Assembly: GCA_024195585.1 (NCBI GenBank)
Contig: SWBL01000138.1
Location: forward strand, 54,692 to 118,691
Direction: 5' to 3'
DNA: 64,000 bases
Source of the DNA: Aureobasidium sp. EXF-3400
Taxonomy: Eukaryota; Ascomycota; Dothideomycetes; Dothideales; Saccotheciaceae
A program made the position numbers and the translations under genes. The notes beneath the pieces were generated by a model. The model saw nothing but the letters and a program-made list of their open reading frames with translations. It did no database searches and had not been told where the DNA came from. This document shows positions 43,863-55,223 of the stretch, one piece after another. How positions within the stretch are numbered: position 1 is the stretch's first letter; the number at the start of each line of letters is the position of its first letter.

Positions 43863-45551
43863 TTACTCCGACATGCTCTCCCAACCGCGCTCATCAGCAC
43901 CGGCCTCATCCTCGTTCTCCTCGTCATCATCGCTGTCGCTCTCTTCTTCGTCATTGGCAACGGCAACAAGTCTCTCCTTGACCTCTGTGGCGTCAATACC
44001 CTTGATACGGCCAGCAAAGGCTTCACGGACGGCTCTGTTGGTGCTGGTATCCCAGACCTGGACAGCACCCTTTGAGCCTGCAACAGAAAGACGGAAAGCT
44101 ACTGCCTCGTCAGGAGCAAAGTTTGCAGAGAAGACGCGACCAACACCGAGATCGCGCGAAACGACCATCGAGGGTTGGTTGGTGGTTTGATCGATGTTCC
44201 AGAGCTTGACTGTGCGGTCGGTGGATGCGGTGGCAATGAAACCAGGAACGGTGGGGTTGAGGGCGAAGGACGAGAGGGAAGCCTCGTGGGCTTGCAGGCG
44301 CCAGATGGCTTGTGTCTTTTCGGGGGATGAGGGTGCGTTGCGAGCGTCAAAGGCATACAAGATACCGCTTTCTGTCGACACGTAGAAGACGTGCTCGTTG
44401 TGAGGGTCCCAGCGGACTTGCTCAACATCCGAGTCGACACCCCAGCGCTTGGGCTTGGTGCCCTCTGCGGCGCGCAAGTCGGCGACGCAGACGGTGCGGT
44501 CGTAGGAGCCGGTCAGGAGGATGGTGGAGTGGGCTTCGTGGGGGTGGAAGTGCAGGGCGCAGACTTTATCGGTGTGGAAGTCGTTGTAGGACTTTGCGCA
44601 TTGTTGTGTGCTGAGGTCCCAGAGCTTGACGGTGCAATCGGCCGAGGCCGAAGCCAGCAGGTTGCGATGGAAGCGGTTGGCTGACAGGGCGAGGACCGAG
44701 TCGATGTGGTATTTGTCGTTGATCTGCTTGCTCTTTCTCTTCTTCTTTTTCTTCTGGCCGGGCATGGTGGGTCCTGCTGAGATCTCTGCAGTGCCCTGAC
44801 CGAGGACGGCATTGGGGTACATGCAGTCGACAGTGTCAAGATCCCAAATCTCAATATCCGGATCCATGGTACCGACAGCGACGAAGTTTGCCTTTTGACC
44901 CTCGGGCATGGGCTCGCCGGGCTTGGAGATGGGCATGTTGAGCCATTCGACGGCCAGCGGAATGGCGGGCAGCATGATATCGTGGTGAACGTACAGGTTG
45001 TCGGCGTCATCCTCGTAGACATAGCACTCGAGATGGGCGACCTCGTCTTCGATGCGGGCGGCCAACAGCATGTTGTCGGTGGGCAAGATCTGCATCTCCT
45101 CGCGCTCGTCGTCGTCTGACTCCTCGCCCTCCTTGAGTGTGATGTATGGGTCTTCGGCGTTGGAGCCGTGGTATGCCAGGTTGCGTACGTTTCCGAACAT
45201 GCTCAAGCTGCCATTGCCTTCTCCATCTTCGTTCTCCTCAGCGGCATCGTTGTCGTAGTTCTCAAGGTCGTACTCCTTCAAGTCGTCGTCCTGGAGATCG
45301 ATGTCTTGCATGGCGGCGCCAGTCGCGTGTGTCTCGTCGTCATTGTCGTCGTCATCGCTCTCGTCCTTCTTAGGAGCCTTCTCTCCAGTCAACTCGGCTT
45401 GGGCCTCAGCGAGATCATCCTTTGCGTCGTCGAGTTCCAGCTTGGCGAGCTTGGAGATGCGCTCGAACTCTTCCTCGTCAAACTGGTACTTTGTCGGGAA
45501 GGGAGCCGCATAGCCTCGCGGCACCCACGTTGTTGCTGTGATCATAGACAT
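43863..45551 (-). CDS. PWP1: Periodic tryptophan protein 1 (WD40 ribosome biogenesis factor)
   Basis: A single exon of 562 aa. Pwp1 is a nucleolar WD-repeat protein needed for rRNA processing of the large ribosomal subunit. The start MSMITATTWVPRGYAAPFP, then KYQFDEEEFERISKLAKLEL, matches the family. Acidic stretches follow near residues 60-150. WD repeats are readable: DPDIEIWDLDTVDCMYPNA, LASASADCTVKLWDLSTQQ, LLTGSYDRTVCVADLRA, FIATASTDRTVKLWNIDQ and GSKGAVQVWDTS. A KKKKKRKSKQ patch may act as a nuclear signal. The tail is Glu/Asp-rich and ends GWESMSE. It is divergent from PRP16. Confidence 0.95.
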   Translation of the reverse strand: MSMITATTWVPRGYAAPFPTKYQFDEEEFERISKLAKLELDDAKDDLAEAQAELTGEKAPKKDESDDDDNDDETHATGAAMQDIDLQDDDLKEYDLENYDNDAAEENEDGEGNGSLSMFGNVRNLAYHGSNAEDPYITLKEGEESDDDEREEMQILPTDNMLLAARIEDEVAHLECYVYEDDADNLYVHHDIMLPAIPLAVEWLNMPISKPGEPMPEGQKANFVAVGTMDPDIEIWDLDTVDCMYPNAVLGQGTAEISAGPTMPGQKKKKKRKSKQINDKYHIDSVLALSANRFHRNLLASASADCTVKLWDLSTQQCAKSYNDFHTDKVCALHFHPHEAHSTILLTGSYDRTVCVADLRAAEGTKPKRWGVDSDVEQVRWDPHNEHVFYVSTESGILYAFDARNAPSSPEKTQAIWRLQAHEASLSSFALNPTVPGFIATASTDRTVKLWNIDQTTNQPSMVVSRDLGVGRVFSANFAPDEAVAFRLSVAGSKGAVQVWDTSTNRAVREAFAGRIKGIDATEVKERLVAVANDEEESDSDDDEENEDEAGADERGWESMSE

Positions 45552-45976
45552 GTTGTGTGTGTTATGTCCAAATGGTCAGGGAAAAAATCCACCTTGCTCA
45601 AGGGAAACTTTGATAATTTTCGAGACGCGAACAATGCGGGGAAGGCGGCGTCGGAAGTGCCAAGCCCATCGCCGCAAGACGATACAGAACGTCCACAAGG
45701 CATATGCTTTTCAAATCCCTTTGTGAATGCCTGTCCAGTACCAAGGGGAAGAAGTCATCGTATGGCGCTGAAACTGCTTTCTATAGTAATTTTGATAGAT
45801 GCAAGTCTATCATCTCCAAAAGCACCTGTATAAATCTCCAGGTCGGATCAGAGACCATATTCAAAACGTTCTCTACTCACTAGAGAGTTGCTCGGTAGTG
45901 ATTTATGCCATCGCGTCACAAGCGTCTCGTTCTTTTGTCTTGAACTCCAGATCAAGCATATCCCGCAACTCGACAA
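45552..45976. promoter_or_regulatory. Divergent promoter PWP1 / PRP16
   Basis: A 425-bp gap between two divergent start codons. It must hold both promoters. No specific site is recognised. Confidence 0.4.
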
Positions 45977-48898
45977 ATGTCTTCATTCAAACGACGCAAG
46001 CTAGACAATGACGGAGACGCCGAAGACGATGGTCACTTCGCTATAAGACCATCAAAACACAACTCCTCCCACCGAGATGGCCCACGCCATGCCCAGTCGC
46101 AAGGCCCAAGACCGCGCCAACAGGAATTCGATGGCCCTGAACCTGGTGTTGATGCTCAAGATCAAACTGCTCTGGATCGCGACTGGTACCTAGGTGACGA
46201 AGGAGGTGCGACGCTCGGCGACGATTCACACAACCCCTTCGGAGATGACGCCTCTTGGGAGGACCAGCAACGGGAAGCCGCTCTACTGGAGAAGAAGATG
46301 GCTGCGCGTGCTCGTGGAAACCCACGTGCCATGCAGAGACAGCGCGAAAACGATGCTTGGGAAACCAATCGCATGCTTACCTCTGGTGTCGCCCAACGAA
46401 GAGAGCTGGACACTGGTTTCGAGGATGATGAAGACGGGACTAGAGTCCACTTGCTGGTTCACGATTTGAAACCACCATTCCTCGATGGAAAGACTGTCTT
46501 TACGAAGCAACTGGAGCCGGTTTCAGCCGTCAGAGACCCTCAGAGCGATATGGCCGTTTTCAGTCGCAAAGGCAGTAAAGTCGTGAGCGAGCGACGTCAG
46601 CAAAAAGAACGAGCAAAGGCTGCTCAGGAGGCCACCAAGGTTGCTGGAACCGCTCTGGGCAATGTCATGGGCGTCAAAGAGGAGGATACCGATAGTGCTG
46701 CCCCCGAGCCTGCTGGTCAGGAAGAAAGAGGAAGCAGCAAGTTCGCTGAACACATGCAGAAACAGAGCGAGGGCCAGAGTGCCTTCAGTCGAAGCAAAAC
46801 ACTCAAAGAGCAGCGCGAGTACCTACCCGCGTTTGCCGTTCGAGAAGAGCTGCTCCGTGTCATTCGTGACAACCAAGTCATTATTGTCGTTGGTCAGACT
46901 GGTTCAGGAAAAACCACCCAGCTGACGCAGTTCCTGTACGAGGACGGCTACGCAAAACATGGCTTGATCGGTTGCACTCAGCCACGTCGTGTCGCCGCCA
47001 TGAGTGTCGCCAAACGTGTCGCTGAAGAGATGGAGGTCAAGCTCGGCGGTCTTGTCGGTTATGCTATTCGATTCGAGGATTGTACGAGCAAGGAAACAGC
47101 CATCAAGTACATGACAGATGGTGTGTTGTTGCGCGAGTCTCTTGTGGAAGCCGATCTCGACAAGTACTCATGCATCATTATGGACGAAGCCCACGAGAGA
47201 GCATTGAATACTGATGTTTTGATGGGCCTGATCAAGAAGGTGCTTGCTCGCAGGCGAGATCTCAAACTGATTGTCACCTCTGCCACGATGAACGCTGACC
47301 GCTTCTCACGCTTTTACGGCGGTGCCCCCGAATTCTTCATCCCTGGACGTACTTTCCCAGTCGACATCCAATACTCAAGAAGCCCCTGTGAAGATTACGT
47401 GGACAGTGCTGTAAGGCAGGTCCTCGCCATCCACGTTTCGCAAGGTCCAGGAGATATTCTTGTCTTCATGACTGGTCAGGAGGACATCGAATGCACATGC
47501 GAGCTTATCGACGAACGCCTAAAACAGCTAAATGACCCACCGAAATTATCCATCCTTCCGATCTACAGTCAAATGCCTGCTGATCTGCAAGCTAAGATTT
47601 TCGACCGTGCTCCTCCTGGTGTTCGCAAGGTCATTGTTGCTACTAACATTGCCGAAACGTCGCTGACTGTCGATGGTATCATGTATGTCGTTGACTCTGG
47701 ATTCAGTAAGCTCAAGGTTTACAATCCTCGCATGGGTATGGACACACTACAAATCACACCCATCTCGCAAGCAAACGCGTCTCAACGAGCAGGTCGTGCC
47801 GGACGAACAGGTCCAGGAAAAGCCTTTCACCTGTACACTGAGCGTGCGTTCCGTGACGAGTTCTATATTCAGACCATCCCTGAGATCCAGCGTACCAATC
47901 TGGCGAATACTGTTCTCCTGTTGAAATCGCTTGGGGTTAGGGACTTACTAGATTTCGACTTCATGGATCCTCCTCCACAGGAAACGATTTCAACTTCCCT
48001 GTTCGACCTCTGGGCGCTGGGTGCTCTCGACAACCTGGGTGACCTTACAGAGCTCGGCCGGCAAATGACTTCTTTCCCAATGGATCCCTCAATGGCCAAG
48101 CTTGTCATAACGTCATGCGACTACGGCTGCAGCGAAGAGATTTTGACAATTGTGTCAATGCTCTCGGTACCATCTGTGTTCTACCGACCGAAGGAGCGTA
48201 TGGAAGAGGCTGATGCCGCGCGCGAAAAGTTCTTCGATTCGTCCTCCGATCACTTGACGTTGCTGCATGTATATCAACAATGGGCTGCTAACGGAAGACG
48301 CGATGGGTGGTGTGTGACACACTTCCTACATCCCAAGGCTTTACGCAGGGCTGAGGAGATTCGCAACCAGATCCGTGATATCATGGTCAGCAACAAGATG
48401 CAATTAGTGAGCTGTGGCTACGACATGGAGATCGTTCGTCTCTGTATCTGCTCGGGTTACTACCATCAAGCTGCTAAGCGCAAGGGCTTGGGCGAGTACC
48501 TCAACTTGCGCACCTCTGTGTCGATGCAGCTACATCCCACATCTGCCCTATACAACTCTGGCGACCCACCAGACTATGTGGTTTACCACGAACTTATTCT
48601 TACTTCCAAGGAGTACATGTCGTGCGTCACTGCTGTAGATGCCACTTGGTTAGCCGACCTGGGAGCGGTCTTTTACTCGGTCAAGCAGAAGGGCTACAAC
48701 TCCAAACTTAAGCGTACCACTGAGCAAGAATTCAACAAAAAGGTCGAGATCGAGCAACAGATGGCTCTAGACAGAGAGAAAGCAGCGGCTAGAGCCAAGG
48801 AAGAGGAAGAGAAGAAGGTACGAAAACCGACCGTCAAGAAAGTCAGCGCTGTTGGTGCGGTCAGAAAGCCCATTGTACCTAAGCGTCGTGGCTTCTAG
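45977..48898 (+). CDS. PRP16: DEAH-box spliceosomal ATPase Prp16
   Basis: A single exon of 973 aa. Prp16 remodels the spliceosome after the first catalytic step. The N-terminal 280 residues are charged and disordered and include [20 protein letters not shown], a region typical of Prp16/DHX38. The helicase core carries motif [11 protein letters not shown], Ia [18 protein letters not shown] in [49 protein letters not shown] and [14 protein letters not shown]. The winged-helix, ratchet and OB parts follow ([43 protein letters not shown]). IGCTQPRR followed by [20 protein letters not shown] favours Prp16 over Prp2 or Prp22. The absence of introns in a long splicing gene is notable but not unusual. 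Confidence 0.95.
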   Translation: MSSFKRRKLDNDGDAEDDGHFAIRPSKHNSSHRDGPRHAQSQGPRPRQQEFDGPEPGVDAQDQTALDRDWYLGDEGGATLGDDSHNPFGDDASWEDQQREAALLEKKMAARARGNPRAMQRQRENDAWETNRMLTSGVAQRRELDTGFEDDEDGTRVHLLVHDLKPPFLDGKTVFTKQLEPVSAVRDPQSDMAVFSRKGSKVVSERRQQKERAKAAQEATKVAGTALGNVMGVKEEDTDSAAPEPAGQEERGSSKFAEHMQKQSEGQSAFSRSKTLKEQREYLPAFAVREELLRVIRDNQVIIVVGQTGSGKTTQLTQFLYEDGYAKHGLIGCTQPRRVAAMSVAKRVAEEMEVKLGGLVGYAIRFEDCTSKETAIKYMTDGVLLRESLVEADLDKYSCIIMDEAHERALNTDVLMGLIKKVLARRRDLKLIVTSATMNADRFSRFYGGAPEFFIPGRTFPVDIQYSRSPCEDYVDSAVRQVLAIHVSQGPGDILVFMTGQEDIECTCELIDERLKQLNDPPKLSILPIYSQMPADLQAKIFDRAPPGVRKVIVATNIAETSLTVDGIMYVVDSGFSKLKVYNPRMGMDTLQITPISQANASQRAGRAGRTGPGKAFHLYTERAFRDEFYIQTIPEIQRTNLANTVLLLKSLGVRDLLDFDFMDPPPQETISTSLFDLWALGALDNLGDLTELGRQMTSFPMDPSMAKLVITSCDYGCSEEILTIVSMLSVPSVFYRPKERMEEADAAREKFFDSSSDHLTLLHVYQQWAANGRRDGWCVTHFLHPKALRRAEEIRNQIRDIMVSNKMQLVSCGYDMEIVRLCICSGYYHQAAKRKGLGEYLNLRTSVSMQLHPTSALYNSGDPPDYVVYHELILTSKEYMSCVTAVDATWLADLGAVFYSVKQKGYNSKLKRTTEQEFNKKVEIEQQMALDREKAAARAKEEEEKKVRKPTVKKVSAVGAVRKPIVPKRRGF

Positions 48899-49714
48899 AG
48901 TTGTAGATAGTTGTCAAAAAGTAAGCGGCCCTCAAGCGCTTGAAGAACCTAGAGGAAACCTGCATCCACCTGTGCTATTTTGAGCGCAATCCTTTTCAAG
49001 TCAGGCGCGCGCCTATAGATGCTATATTGGTATTTGTTGTTTGGCTTGACTACTATGGACTGCCTTTTGCATATGAGCTTTTGCATATGAGAAGCTGTCC
49101 ACATGCAACAAGCTCCTAATGTATTGACAGAGCGACGACATCGTTGAGTCGAGATGCAAGTACGTTGTCCGTGAGAGTGGTTGGCGAAGCAATATAAATT
49201 CATCTCCAGCCAGCCACCACCGCCGAGGCGCTTAGGTGTAAGCCAGCCGTTCGCAAGCACAGCCACCTGAGTCCAGCAGGAGGGAAGCGCGTGGCTCCCG
49301 CTGCCTTCCCGCAAACATACGTAACGGGTAATCGATATCAAAAGCCAAAAAGACACTGCTAGGAAAGAGGCCGCAGCCTACTCGTCTTGTTGTTTGCTCT
49401 GCTCCTTGCCTTCGAAAAACCACTGTCTCACACACATCTTTCGTGCCTTCCCCGAAAGCAAGCCGTTGTGTTGGTGACTTCGCCACACTGCCCTCCTGCG
49501 TTTGCATCGAAGGCGCCTCCTGCTTTTACCTCTGCCTCCGCAAATAGAGAAACTGTCAATCTTGCTGTCAAAGCAAAACTCCTGGGGCAACGCAGCATTC
49601 GGAGAAAAGGCAACACTTTGAGCATTTGTTTACCAAGCATCTTCAGCACTCGTTTCGACTACGGATTCCTGAATCTCACTTCGACATCGTTCGCTTGATT
49701 CGTGCTGTTCCCCT
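48899..49714. other. Intergenic region PRP16 / RCR-like gene
   Basis: No gene is supported. A perfect tandem 14-bp duplication is at 49064-49091. The last 300 bp are CT-rich and likely hold the leader of the next gene. Confidence 0.45.
49064..49091. repeat. Tandem 14-bp duplication
   Basis: CTTTTGCATATGAG occurs at 49064-49077 and immediately again at 49078-49091 with no mismatch. It is likely a recent small slippage duplication. Confidence 0.8.
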
Positions 49715-50320
49715 ATGGCGCCCTCGCTTTTGCTTTCCAAACGCGACTGCGACTACCCTGACGATCCTAACTGTAATGATGACTACGATTGGTGGTGGAG
49801 CGGTGTATGTCTTCACAAACTGTTTGCGAGATGAAGGAAAGATGGGCTGACTATTCATTTGCAGACTGGCTATGGAGTCCGTTATGCAATCATCGCTCTA
49901 ATCTTCATCGGTATCGCCTTGTTGCTCTTCGGCGCCTACTTCCACGCCCAACGCAGAATCCGCAAAGGTCTGCCGCCCCTCGCCTACCACCGCTGGCTCG
50001 TCTCTCGTCGCCGCTACAGAGCTACACCATTCCGCCAGAACAACTACACCTATTACCAGCAAGACCCCGCCTACCCGCCGCAGCAAGGTCATCCTATGCA
50101 GAACATGAACGGCGCATACCACGGACCTGCTGAATTCCAGCCGCCGCCACCTGCATACGGAAACTGGGATGCACCGCCAGTCTACCAGCCTCCTCAGGGC
50201 GCGAGCAAGGTTGCCGCCAACCAGAACACTCAACCCATGGCTAGAGACGAAGTCGCTGGCGAGGGAAGCAGCACTTCTTTGCCACTCAATAACACCCAGA
50301 ACAACCACCACACCCAGTGA
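49715..50320 (+). CDS. Rcr-type single-pass membrane protein (Congo red resistance family)
   Basis: Two exons are inferred, 49715-49804 and 49865-50320, giving 181 aa. Yeast Rcr1/Rcr2 act in trafficking of plasma-membrane proteins and chitin-related drug resistance through the ubiquitin ligase Rsp5. The short N-terminus has paired Cys and Trp-rich residues (CDYPDDPNCNDDYDWWWSG), then one membrane segment (YAIIALIFIGIALLLFGAYF), then a basic QRRIRKGLPPL stretch. Two PPxY motifs (PPAY in QPPPPAYGNW and PPVY in DAPPVYQPP) lie in the cytosolic tail, as expected for Rsp5 binding. Donor GTATGT at 49805 is chosen over the GTGTAT two bases earlier because it keeps the frame. Confidence 0.85.
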
Positions 50321-50616
50321 GAAGCTGGCAGCCTAGGCTGGCTCCGTCCCGACTTGACACGAAAAAAGATACCCGGTTTCCTTTTCCCTTCGATCATCAT
50401 CATCCTCATGTTTTTCCTTTACTTCTTCTCGACAGCGACATTCTGATAAAGCTTCTGGCGTTTTACCCCAGCATGGTGATGGAGGCGTTTTTTTGTTGCA
50501 TAGGTCCTTCCAGGGTCGCGTATTGAAAGCATAATGTATCCACGATTCAGAGAGCATACGCAATGGAGAAAATCAACATGCGTTTCGTCATAATCATAAA
50601 CCTCTTCCCTCTTTCT

Positions 50617-51228
50617 CTACTCGCAAGTGCTCAACATCTTCTTGATGACACCAACCAGAGTGCCGTTCTCCATGGCAGCAGCAACACGCTCCTTGTCGCC
50701 GAGTTGCTTGTTGGTAGCCTCGTCGCTGGCATGTGTACCCTCCTTGATCCTCACATCAATTCTGAACCTCGGAGGCAGTGATTGCTCCAGTCTCACACGT
50801 ACGCCCAGCCCGATAACAGTAGCCAACGAGCAGTGAGTAATAGTCGGCGTGACCAAAACCCTCACAGTAGAAATCTTTGACGTCGGCGACGAAGGCGGCA
50901 AGATGAAGATATCCGGCAATGAGACGACAGCCAACGAGCCCAGCGATAGAGGATGTTCAGGGTCCGAGATTGTGCTGATCAAGTCGAAGATTTCCTGCTC
51001 GTCGATTTCTTCGCGCATGTCGTCGTCATCGTCGGAGACGTCGTCGGAAGAGTTTGAAGGGATGGGAGCGGGAAAAGAAGAGCCAGAGGTTAGGTTGTCG
51101 TAGTGGGGGTAGGAGGAAATCAGGCCGTCAAAGAGACCGGCGCGAGCGGTTTGGGTTTGGGAGGCGCTGCGGCGGGAGGGCAGGTCGCTTGGGTTGAGGA
51201 TGGCGGGGTTTGCGTTGTCCTTGTCCAT
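50617..51228 (-). CDS. CIA2: Cytosolic iron-sulfur assembly factor Cia2 (MIP18 family)
   Basis: A single exon of 203 aa. Cia2 with Cia1 and Mms19 delivers Fe-S clusters to nuclear and cytosolic targets. The MIP18/DUF59 core is clear: EIDEQEIFDLISTISDPEHP, SLGSLAVVSLPDI, TPTITHCSLATVIGLGVRV with the reactive Cys, and FRIDVRIKEGTHASDEATNK. The C-terminal helix GVIKKMLSTCE is conserved. The N-terminal 75 residues are disordered and end in Asp-rich sequence. The frame is open upstream, but MDKDN is the ATG that gives the family length. Confidence 0.93.
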   Translation of the reverse strand: MDKDNANPAILNPSDLPSRRSASQTQTARAGLFDGLISSYPHYDNLTSGSSFPAPIPSNSSDDVSDDDDDMREEIDEQEIFDLISTISDPEHPLSLGSLAVVSLPDIFILPPSSPTSKISTVRVLVTPTITHCSLATVIGLGVRVRLEQSLPPRFRIDVRIKEGTHASDEATNKQLGDKERVAAAMENGTLVGVIKKMLSTCE

Positions 51229-51505
51229 TGTTTGTGGTGTTTTGTGTCTTGGGAGTATTGTATTTTGGGGTTTTGGTGTGACTTTGGAGATGATAAGGAC
51301 GTGATTGTGAATCAAAGTGGGTTGGACACTTTGTGGCGGGGCGAAGTAGGAAAATAAAAGAATTATTGGAGAATTAATGATGACGCCTTGCTGCTGACCA
51401 TTGGCAGATGTTGTGATTCGTCCTTTCATCTTCACACATTATCTCTTTCCTACACTTGTTATCAGATCATATCATCCTGTTCTCTCCACTCGCTGCTCGT
51501 CCTCT
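51229..51505. promoter_or_regulatory. Divergent promoter CIA2 / CxxC-protein gene
   Basis: Only 277 bp separate the two divergent start codons. No specific site is recognised. Confidence 0.4.
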
Positions 51506-52285
51506 ATGTTTTCGCTGTTGTCAGCGACAGTTGGTCTGTCCCGAGTCAACATCTCTAGACCGTCACTTCTCAGCTGGCCAGCATGGCGCTTCTTCTCCCA
51601 GAGCCATGTGCAACATGCAGGATCCGAGGACCCTATAGCACAAACGAAACGGCTTGACGAGCAAATGAAACGACATCTCCTCCCAGTGTTGCGCGAGAAG
51701 CGCAACGCTATGCGAATGGCTAGGTATTACAAAAACCCGCAAGACGAGAGAGAACGCGAAAGGCTGCGGCGGAAGACACAACGTGAACAGAATCCCGCAG
51801 GCTACCAAGTGTTGCAGAAAAGACATTATCTTGCTCGACTCCGTAAACAGGCCAATGATCCCAGATACGGGTTTGTCAAAAGATTACACGGCTGGTGTAT
51901 GAAGTACGATTGGGTTCGAGAGGAGCTGCCTTGGGAAACCCACGTGCCTGTTGTCTATTCAGAAAAGGTTTCAAAGCAATGTTCTGGGTGCACTCATTAC
52001 ACGGTAGCAAAGGGGTTGAAACTCTGGTTGGAAAGGCTTTACTAGAATCCATCAACAGAATATACTAACCATATTCCTAGGTGGAAATTGCGCAACGACA
52101 ACAATAAAGTCGTCCAAGAACAGTATCTTTGTCATTCCTGTTATGTGGGAGAAGATTCCTGGCAACGTGCATTACCGAAAGGTTACGAGGATGTGAGGTA
52201 TCTGAAAGACCTGATCGCTCTCAAGAAGGAGCTTGATGGTGTCGATCATAGTCGTCGGACTGCGAAAGACGCCAAAAGCAAATGA
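51506..52285 (+). CDS. Unknown protein with paired CxxC motifs, possibly mitochondrial
   Basis: Two exons are proposed, 51506-52026 and 52081-52285, giving 241 aa. I do not recognise the family. The N-terminus (FSLLSATVGLSRVNISRPSL, then WPAWRFFSQSH) is basic, hydroxylated and lacks acids, like a mitochondrial presequence. A highly charged helical part follows (REKRNAMRMARYYKNPQDER). A putative zinc ribbon is made of CSGC in exon 1 and CHSC in exon 2. The intron donor is weak (GTTGGA at 52027); an alternative GTTGAA at 52015 also keeps the frame and removes four residues. The first ATG of the frame is 51506; the frame is open upstream without ATG. Confidence 0.7.
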
Positions 52286-52876
52286 GCTTCCATTGTTCTC
52301 GTAAGTGTTGATTTCTTGACTCAGGCTGCCAGATCTCCTCTTATCCATGCTGTGTGCTTCTGGAGAACATCGTGCAGCTGTGAAAGCTGACAAAACACGT
52401 ACTAAAGGTGACTGATGAATATCGCACAGGTGTAGGAAGTCAGATGATCGATAAGTCAGAACAAAAGTGCAAACTGCTTCCAATCTGCAGTTTTATGCGT
52501 CATGTGATATGTTGTCAACGCAAGCATACAGCATCAAGACATAGTCGATATGATCTGATCAACTGGAGAATGGTAGACACATTGCTTCTCTAACAATTCG
52601 AGGACCGCTCTTCCTGCCCATGTGCTTGGAAATAGGCGTCGAGTGTGCTCTCCTGCTGTCCGACACCGAAATGAAGGTCATTACATCCGGCAACAGCACA
52701 ATTGTGTTGACTGGCCAACAGCTAGGACTTCTTTATGGTATAGCGAGCTCATGGAGAGAGTCGATGTAGAACTTGTTTTGAGGAACAGTGCTTACACCAT
52801 CAAAGGACAGCAAAATGTTCTAGAATACACATTTGTTTATAAAAGTTCTATAGAACAGTATACAAGTTGATGAGAT
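52286..52876. other. Convergent intergenic region
   Basis: This lies between the 3' ends of the CxxC-protein gene and COQ6. Small ORFs show nothing recognisable. Confidence 0.45.
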
Positions 52877-54402
52877 CTACACTCCGGCTGCCTGGCGCAT
52901 GAAGAACTTCTTGAGGAAGCCCATCTTGTCGACAGCGTCGAGTCCAAGACTTCTTGCCCAGACAACAGGACCACTGCCAGCACTGTAGAGCTTGTGCAAC
53001 TTATCCACGGCGCCCAACATGGCGTTGTTCTTTGCCCACTGCTCGGCATTGTATGCGTCGAGTGCCCAATTGCTGCCAATATCCTTGCCCACAGAGAGTG
53101 AGAAATTGATGTGCTTGGCAAGCGACTGAGCATCACCAAGTCCTTGGTTCAGACCTTGCCCAGCCAGAGGGTGGATGGTGTGTGCGGCATCTCCAAGAAG
53201 CGCGACGCGGTGACCGGTGTAAGTGTCTGCATGACGCATGCGCAGAGGGAATGAAGCAACGCTGCCCTCTTGGACGGCCGAGATCTTTTGTGGAATGCGC
53301 TCCGAGTTGAAGGCAGTGTTGGCCTCACGCCATGAGAACTCACCAGCTTGACCAGACTTCATGGTGTGCATGTATTCGAGGTCTACAGGCAAGAGTCTGA
53401 AAGCAGCATTCACCATTGCAGTGAAGTCTGTGCTGCTGAGCGACTTCAAGAGAGCAGCCTTCTCGGGTGTCGTCGACCATACCAAGGTAGCCGCGTTGCC
53501 AGGCAAAGGCAATAATGCGACAGGACCAGTAGGGAGGAAGCGTTGGTATGCAGTTCTGTGGTCATTCTGACCCCAATTGGCTCCATTGATCTGTACGGTG
53601 GCTACCACGCCATGACGATTGTAATCCCAGCCGCGCGAGGGAATACCAGCAAATGTGCGGACAGGACTGTTTGCACCATCTGCGCCGATGAGTAGACGTG
53701 CTGCCAGTTTGCGCGAGTTGTTCAAAGACACAACGGGCCAGTTTGACAAGTCCATATCCTCTGTTTCTTTCCCAAGCTCAATTCCCTCGACGCGTGTTTT
53801 GTCCATTATGTCTATTGAAGGCAATGAGTTGAGACGAGACAGGAGAGCTGAGGTAAGATTCGTGTTCTCTGTCATGGTGGCCACTGTATCTGAGGGGTTT
53901 GAGGACGACGAAGGATCGAAACTGATGCTGCTTCCAGACACACCGTCCCACACCTGCATGGCCTGATATGGCTGCACGCGAGACGCAGAGATATGCTTCC
54001 ATGCTCCAATCTCATTCAAGAACTTGACTGAGCCAGGGGTCAAGGAGCTGCATCTGTTGGAGAAGGTTGTCGATTCGGCTTGCACCTGTGGCTTGTTGAG
54101 ATCTTGGCCCTCGACAAGGGCAATTTTGAGGTTCGCGGTTTTGGGGGAAGCACCTACACATCTCAGCACTTCAATTCTACGCTAGACATGGTGTGCCTGA
54201 TCTTACGAAGTGCGCTGAGCAAGCTCAGTCCTGCTGGACCGCCACCAACGCACACGACATCATAGATTTCTGGGCCTGTCGGTACAGGCGCAGCGGCGGG
54301 CGTGGTCCGTGACCAGAATGATCGCGAAGCTACAAAGACGTTCGAATATCTCGAGGATACTCTAGAGACTTCACATGGTGTTCGGGGGAGCCGCAGCGGC
54401 AT
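52877..54402 (-). CDS. COQ6: Ubiquinone biosynthesis monooxygenase Coq6
   Basis: Two exons on minus, 54402-54207 and 54153-52877, give about 490 aa. Coq6 is the mitochondrial flavoprotein that hydroxylates the C5 position of the ubiquinone ring precursor. The N-terminus (PLRLPRTPCEVSRVSSRY, then FVASRSFWSR) is a presequence; the ATG at 54486 would add 28 residues but is less likely. FAD motifs are DVVCVGGGPAGLSLLSAL, GADGANSPVR and RVALLGDAAHTIHPLAGQGL. Splicing joins LSALR to ASPKTANLKIALVEGQ, restoring the second strand. Family marks include NRCSSLTPGSVKFLNEIGAW. Confidence 0.93.
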
Positions 54403-55223
54403 GCCGGCAGATGTTATGGCAAGGATGAAAGATGGAGTGATTGAGCCGAAGTCTGTTCTCCAGATCTTGGAACGTCTTCGGCACAATGCTCTCCGCTCTT
54501 TCGGGCTATTGCGCAGCGAGCTTGTGCGTTGCTTGCTGATTGGTTCGAGGGTCTACTTGTAGAAACATGGCCGCAACATGTCCTTTTTGTTCTTCGGTCG
54601 AATTCCAGGAGCACGAGCACATGAAAGATGCTATGAGGCCACCCTCACGTGTTTGCAGTCAGCAATAAGCGTTGATTCGCCAGGAGGGGACGCGAATGGT
54701 CATCTGAGCCTGGAAAATCACATGTCAGATTGCCGACCGTTGCCCACCCCCTCATCCTCTACCCCGGAATTCGCGCCCTCCTGCTGCATTTGACGGAAAC
54801 AAAGAGCGACCTCAGGGACATTCAAGCAATTCCGTTGCCGACGCCATTCCACATGTGAAGGAGCTCGAATTGCCTCTTTTGAGGAGAGTGGTATCCTGGA
54901 GCCAGTGGGTTATTAATCCCCGAGCCTTGTAAGTGATCAAAGTAGCCATGTTTAGATTTAAAGTGGCTCACACAGGTGGCTCACCGAGTTCTGTCAGGTT
55001 GCTTCTGATCAAGGGAGGAAGGAAGGCAAACCTTTGGCTAGACATTCGATGGTGCCTCGGTCCATATCTCCATACCTTTTCCCCACATGTGCATTTAGCG
55101 CATGTGGTCCATCCATTAAAACACCCTTTGCCCTCGTCCTTTGCTCGTGCTTCCGTTTCCCTTTCCTCCTCATTATCCTGTTCGTTTCTTTGTTATTTGT
55201 GATACCCCGTCTCTGCCATCATC
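54403..55223. promoter_or_regulatory. Divergent region COQ6 / fumarate reductase
   Basis: This 821-bp gap contains both promoters. CT-rich sequence precedes the plus-strand start (55125-55220). No gene or known site is recognised. Confidence 0.4.
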
